Part shown: positions 60,724 to 64,000 of the stretch, in pieces
Layout: every line of letters starts with the position of its first letter
Numbering within the stretch: the first letter of the stretch is position 1
Source of the DNA: Echinicola jeungdonensis
GTDB taxonomy: Bacteria; Bacteroidota; Bacteroidia; Cytophagales; Cyclobacteriaceae
NCBI RefSeq assembly: GCF_030409905.1
Contig: NZ_JAUFQT010000001.1
Location: forward strand, 1,076,001 to 1,140,000
Length of the DNA: 64,000 bases
Direction of reading: 5' to 3'
Translations under genes and position numbers: made by a program
Notes under the pieces: model-generated
The model's input: only the letters and a program-made list of their open reading frames with translations
The model's database searches: none
What the model was told of the DNA's origin: nothing

Positions 60724-62145
60724 CTACCAATCATCCGTCCTAAAGGAACTCAAGGGCAATCCTCCGGTGCTGAAAACTTCGCCTACTACAAAGTCCTTGA
60801 AAGCATAGCGGATGGCAACCGGATCGCTTACATGGGGAGAGGAAAGCAAAATGGATTTTCTTCTTAACTCAGCTGTTGCTGGATAAAAACGCTTATCTTC
60901 ACCTGCTATTTCAAAACTTTTTACTTCCTTCCCATAGGAAGTAATACCGTTGGGAACATTGTCAAAGGCAACTACTACCGTACTTCCTTTGATTTCCATG
61001 GCCTCAAAGGTTGGGCTGGAATACTCAAACCCTTCCAAACCATAGGTTTTGGCCAGGGCCCAATAGGCCAAACGGTGCCCACCGGCTTTTTTATCTGCAG
61101 GGTGGATATTGTTTTTCTCCCCGATATCCATCAAAACCGCCATACCGCTGTTGGGTATACGCTTGCCGGCTTTTTGTTGGGCTTCCCTGAGATAAGCAGA
61201 ATTGTTCTTTTCGATCACCCGGTCAGGAGTAAACATGCCGTAATTGAATGGTGCAATTTGGGCATAGTAAAAAGGAAATTCACCCATGCCCCATTCTTTT
61301 CTCCATTCATCCACCATGGTCACCATCAATTCTTCATATTGAAAGGGACGGTCATAATTGGATTCCCCTTGATACCAAATGGCACCTTTGATCCCATAGC
61401 CAATGACTGGGTGAAGCATCCCATTGTACAAAGCAGTAGCTGTCCTGTTGGGATCCCCAAAGTCTTCCTTGGTTTCGGGAATCTCAATTTCGTCTTTAAA
61501 ATCTTCCAGCATTTCCTTGCTCATCCAGGCTTCAATATTGGATCCTCCATAGGAAACATGCACCAAACCAATAGGCACATCCAATGCCCTGTAAAGCTGG
61601 GTCCCAAAAAACCAGGCCGTGGCACTGAATTCCGAAACCGTGGAAGGCTTGGCCACTTCCCATTGGCCTTCAAAATCCTGGGTGGTTTCTATGGTGGCGT
61701 TTCGAGGAACGGTAATCAGGCGAACGGATGAATTTTTGCCATTGACGATAGCTTCATTGCCACCTTTCACAGGCTGGGCTGGAAATCCTTTTAATGGCAT
61801 TTCCATATTGGACTGCCCGGAACAAAGCCAAACCTCTCCAATCAGGACATTGTCCAAAGTCAGGGCTTCCCCATCATTGATCTCAATTTGAAAGGGACCG
61901 CCTGCCTCTGGGGTAGCCACTTTAATTTTCCATTCTCCCTCCTTATTGGCAGTGGTTGAATAACTTTTGCCATTCCAGGAAGTGGTTACCTCCACACTGG
62001 CACCACCTTTAGCCCAACCCCAAATGGGGGCGTCTATCTGCTGCTGTAAAACCATATTGTCGGAAAAAATGGCGGGCAATTTTACTGCTGCTTTTGCAGA
62101 AAAAGCCACTAAGAAAATCACGAGTAGTGCGAAAATATTTTTCAT
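60724..62145 (-). CDS. Sialate O-acetylesterase family carbohydrate esterase
   Basis: A secreted 473-residue esterase: signal peptide (about 1-19, AFSAKA), an N-terminal beta-sandwich (about 20-100; PAIFSDNMVLQQQIDAPIWG), then the SGNH-type hydrolase with Ser112 in WLCSGQSNMEMP, AIWYQGESNYDRP, and the Asp/His block KNNIHPADKKAGGHRLA. The family is named for 9-O-acetyl sialic acid, but in plant-polysaccharide loci members remove acetyl groups from rhamnogalacturonan or xylan, which fits the neighbours. The substrate is inferred only from context. Confidence 0.87.
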   Translation of the reverse strand: MKNIFALLVIFLVAFSAKAAVKLPAIFSDNMVLQQQIDAPIWGWAKGGASVEVTTSWNGKSYSTTANKEGEWKIKVATPEAGGPFQIEINDGEALTLDNVLIGEVWLCSGQSNMEMPLKGFPAQPVKGGNEAIVNGKNSSVRLITVPRNATIETTQDFEGQWEVAKPSTVSEFSATAWFFGTQLYRALDVPIGLVHVSYGGSNIEAWMSKEMLEDFKDEIEIPETKEDFGDPNRTATALYNGMLHPVIGYGIKGAIWYQGESNYDRPFQYEELMVTMVDEWRKEWGMGEFPFYYAQIAPFNYGMFTPDRVIEKNNSAYLREAQQKAGKRIPNSGMAVLMDIGEKNNIHPADKKAGGHRLAYWALAKTYGLEGFEYSSPTFEAMEIKGSTVVVAFDNVPNGITSYGKEVKSFEIAGEDKRFYPATAELRRKSILLSSPHVSDPVAIRYAFKDFVVGEVFSTGGLPLSSFRTDDW

Positions 62146-62648
62146 GGTTATTAATATATTTTTAGTTTTTCAATTTTTGATTTAATGGTTTGCTTCAGAT
62201 TTTCCGGTTGCTGAGCGGAGTCGAAGCACCGATAAATCCTAAGCATCCGAAAATTGGATAACAATTGCACTCGCTATACGTCACTGCGATCCCGAACCCT
62301 GTGGAAACAGGGAGCGGGAGATGCAATCTTGTCTTAAAATAAACGAGATTGCCAAACCCTTTGCAAAAGGCAAATTACCGACATCAATTTTTTACATCGC
62401 ATAGTAAATGGCCAAATGCATTAGCGGAAAGTAGAATTCTATAGTCACATTATTGGCTGCTAATGCTTAAAACCTTAACCAATTACACCCAGGGTTGCAC
62501 CTCCTACGTCGGCTTACCCTGGGCTATTTTTGTTGCACCCCTCTGGGGTGCGTTTTCGATTTTTGATTTCTCCAAATGGCTTGGCCTTGCTTGAATTCCA
62601 CCAGGCATTGTCTTTGCCCAAACAAAACTAAGGTCATTAATATTGGGC
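62146..62648. other. Repeat-rich intergenic region, 503 bp
   Basis: No gene. It holds a GTCACTGCGA-type fragment (about 62279-62350) and a reversed palindromic element (next entry). Confidence 0.55.
62418..62551 (-). repeat. Palindromic element, copy 3 (reversed)
   Basis: GCATTAGC (62418-62425) with GCTAATGC (62459-62466); ACCCAGGGT (62487-62495) with ACCCTGGGC (62516-62524); GCACCCC (62535-62541) with GGGGTGC (62545-62551). Read on the minus strand this is the stem order of the copies at 49.4 and 49.7 kb. Confidence 0.75.
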
Positions 62649-64000
62649 TCAATCACCCTCCTTTTCCAAAATCCTCACAGGCCCCAACAAACCGGCTTCC
62701 AGGGGTTCTCTGCCTTCCATCCTATCCAAATCGGCAATGGTCTGGGTAAACCTTTGATCTTGGGGTAACTTCAAATCCCCAATGATGCGGTTGGCCCAGG
62801 TATTGGTCACCCTAATTTCCAATTTATTTTCTCCTTCTCTAAGTGCCTTGGAAATATCTACCTGATATGGGAAAGTCCAGGCCACGCCACAAGGCTTATC
62901 ATTCACTTTTACCGAGGCAATATTGGCCACTTTTCCTAAATGAAGCCAAATTTCACTGTCCTTATCCCCTATCCAGTCAAAAGTGGTGGAATAAGCTGCT
63001 GTACCGGAATAATACTTCACACTGTCATTGGAATGCTGGCTCCAGTCCTGGAGAGCTGTCATCTTGATGGGGTTTTGAGGGCCTCTTTGGGCAGAATCAA
63101 AAGAAACAGTCCATCCACCTTCAATTTCGCTTAGCACTTCATATTCCGGCCAATTGGTACCTTCTTCTTTTTCTTTCTGTTCTGTTTCCTCTTTGAATAT
63201 CACAAATAAGGAACCATTTGCAGGAAGTTTTACAGGAATAATAGTTCTTCCTGATTCCATTTTCCAGTTATTTACTGGATATTCTCTATCCCAAACAGGA
63301 TCATAAAAAACAGGTTTCCTTCCGCTTAGCCTGAATGATAATTCCAGTTCTCTTTCAATTTCTTTTTGATTGGAAATAAAATAGACCTCTTCTTCTGCAC
63401 TTTTTCTATGGGCAAAGGCTAAGTCTTCATTTCGATTTCCTTCTTTATCCCTGGCAATTACATCCGGAGAAATCCCCAAAGCTTCAAAAGTACTTTGTTC
63501 ATAGGGCAATTGCACCACTTTTCCTTTACCCACTTTCCAGCTTTTGATTTGCGGTTTGGTGTCGGCATTTGCTGAATACCCAGCCCATAATTCATCTGTG
63601 AATTGGGCCAAGTCTTCTGCACTGCTTTCCATCCCCCAGGTTTCTGTTGGCTTTTCATCTACCAATACAGTAGCACCTGCTTTGACCAATTCCAATATCC
63701 TCTGGGCTACCTCCACTGACATCAACTCCCCACTGGGGTTCATTTTTCTGCTTCCAGGGAAAACCAATACGGAATAGCTTGCCCCTCCGGGGAAGACCAC
63801 TTTCCCCTCTTTTACCTCAGCCAATCGTAATAAGGCATCAGCACTAAAGGAGTCATAATGATAACCCCTCAATGGATCTGTCCAATCCTCCGCATCCGCC
63901 ATATTAGCCGAATGTTTTACCCCTGCGGGAATCACCCTTGTAGGCTGCCCTTGATTTTCCCATCGGATCCTTTCGGCCTTCACCCTTTCTTCACCAACAA
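62649..64000 (-). CDS. GH106-type alpha-L-rhamnosidase, C-terminal part
   Basis: The frame is open to the right edge of the window, so only the last 450 residues are present. They show YHYDSFSADALLRLAEVKEG, KVVFPGGASYSVLVFPGSRK and LELVKAGATVLVDEKPT, which match the domain after the catalytic barrel in large GH106-family enzymes. The C-terminal galactose-binding-like domain is seen as WLHLGKVANIASVKVNDKPC and LEIRVTNTWANRIIGDL. A GTG at 63983 is internal, not the start. The whole protein is expected to be about 1000-1100 residues and secreted. It would cut alpha-L-rhamnose from rhamnogalacturonan-type glycans. Confidence 0.8.
   Translation of the reverse strand, partial: VGEERVKAERIRWENQGQPTRVIPAGVKHSANMADAEDWTDPLRGYHYDSFSADALLRLAEVKEGKVVFPGGASYSVLVFPGSRKMNPSGELMSVEVAQRILELVKAGATVLVDEKPTETWGMESSAEDLAQFTDELWAGYSANADTKPQIKSWKVGKGKVVQLPYEQSTFEALGISPDVIARDKEGNRNEDLAFAHRKSAEEEVYFISNQKEIERELELSFRLSGRKPVFYDPVWDREYPVNNWKMESGRTIIPVKLPANGSLFVIFKEETEQKEKEEGTNWPEYEVLSEIEGGWTVSFDSAQRGPQNPIKMTALQDWSQHSNDSVKYYSGTAAYSTTFDWIGDKDSEIWLHLGKVANIASVKVNDKPCGVAWTFPYQVDISKALREGENKLEIRVTNTWANRIIGDLKLPQDQRFTQTIADLDRMEGREPLEAGLLGPVRILEKEGD

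Overview
The window looks like a chromosomal segment of a Bacteroidota bacterium, most likely order Cytophagales, family Cyclobacteriaceae (Echinicola/Cyclobacterium/Algoriphagus-like). This is inferred from gene content (PorG-type DUF6089 protein beside uppS-bamA-ompH, DUF4421, DUF4168, DUF5703, GH106/GH127 enzymes), weak ribosome binding sites, a TTG-N18-TAnnTTTG promoter, and moderate-to-low GC. No rRNA, tRNA or CRISPR array was found.

Layout. 1-5.3 kb: a cut-off CynX-type transporter, ferrochelatase, a DUF4168 protein, a universal stress protein with a cation/proton antiporter, and thioredoxin. 5.4-12.6 kb: an envelope-biogenesis block on the minus strand (CBS protein, nadK, porG-like, uppS, bamA, two ompH/skp genes, terminator). 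12.8-18.2 kb: glutamine amidotransferase, cvpA and yqeY on minus; pdxJ, a hydrolase, a RsmI-like methylase and metK on plus. 18.5-20.1 kb: one insertion sequence. 20.2-26.5 kb: ddl, a DPP4-type peptidase, two small unknown proteins and a glycyl-tRNA synthetase whose frame is broken by one missing A. 27-36.7 kb: MltF-like transglycosylase, an RND efflux operon, DUF4421 protein, a 57-residue membrane protein and a SelD without its catalytic cysteine. 37.3-39.6 kb: an AT-rich surface-glycan island (two glycosyltransferases and a methyltransferase). 39.7-49.2 kb: housekeeping genes (aminotransferase, yraN, lipB, exonuclease, rnr, polyprenyl synthase, rhomboid).

49.2-64 kb is accessory. Intergenic DNA here is packed with repeats of at least three families. 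One family, about 240 bp long, has three good copies (43.7, 51.2 and 59.9 kb) whose predicted stems change in a compensatory way, so folding appears to be under selection. Within this region lies a two-gene operon (52.0-54.6 kb): a MazG-like nucleotide pyrophosphohydrolase, overlapping by ATGA a 730-residue protein that fuses a GIY-YIG nuclease, a Schlafen-group-3/DUF2075 helicase and a LexA/S24-type self-cleaving protease domain. It is preceded by strong multi-hairpin DNA and its left edge cuts through a repeat. This is the best candidate for an undescribed (probably anti-phage or damage-response) system.

The last 9 kb is a minus-strand carbohydrate locus (GH106-type rhamnosidase cut by the window end, sialate-esterase family protein, DUF5703 glycosidase-like protein, GH127 arabinofuranosidase), suggesting use of rhamnose- and arabinose-rich plant or algal polysaccharide. 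No SusC/SusD pair is visible in the window.
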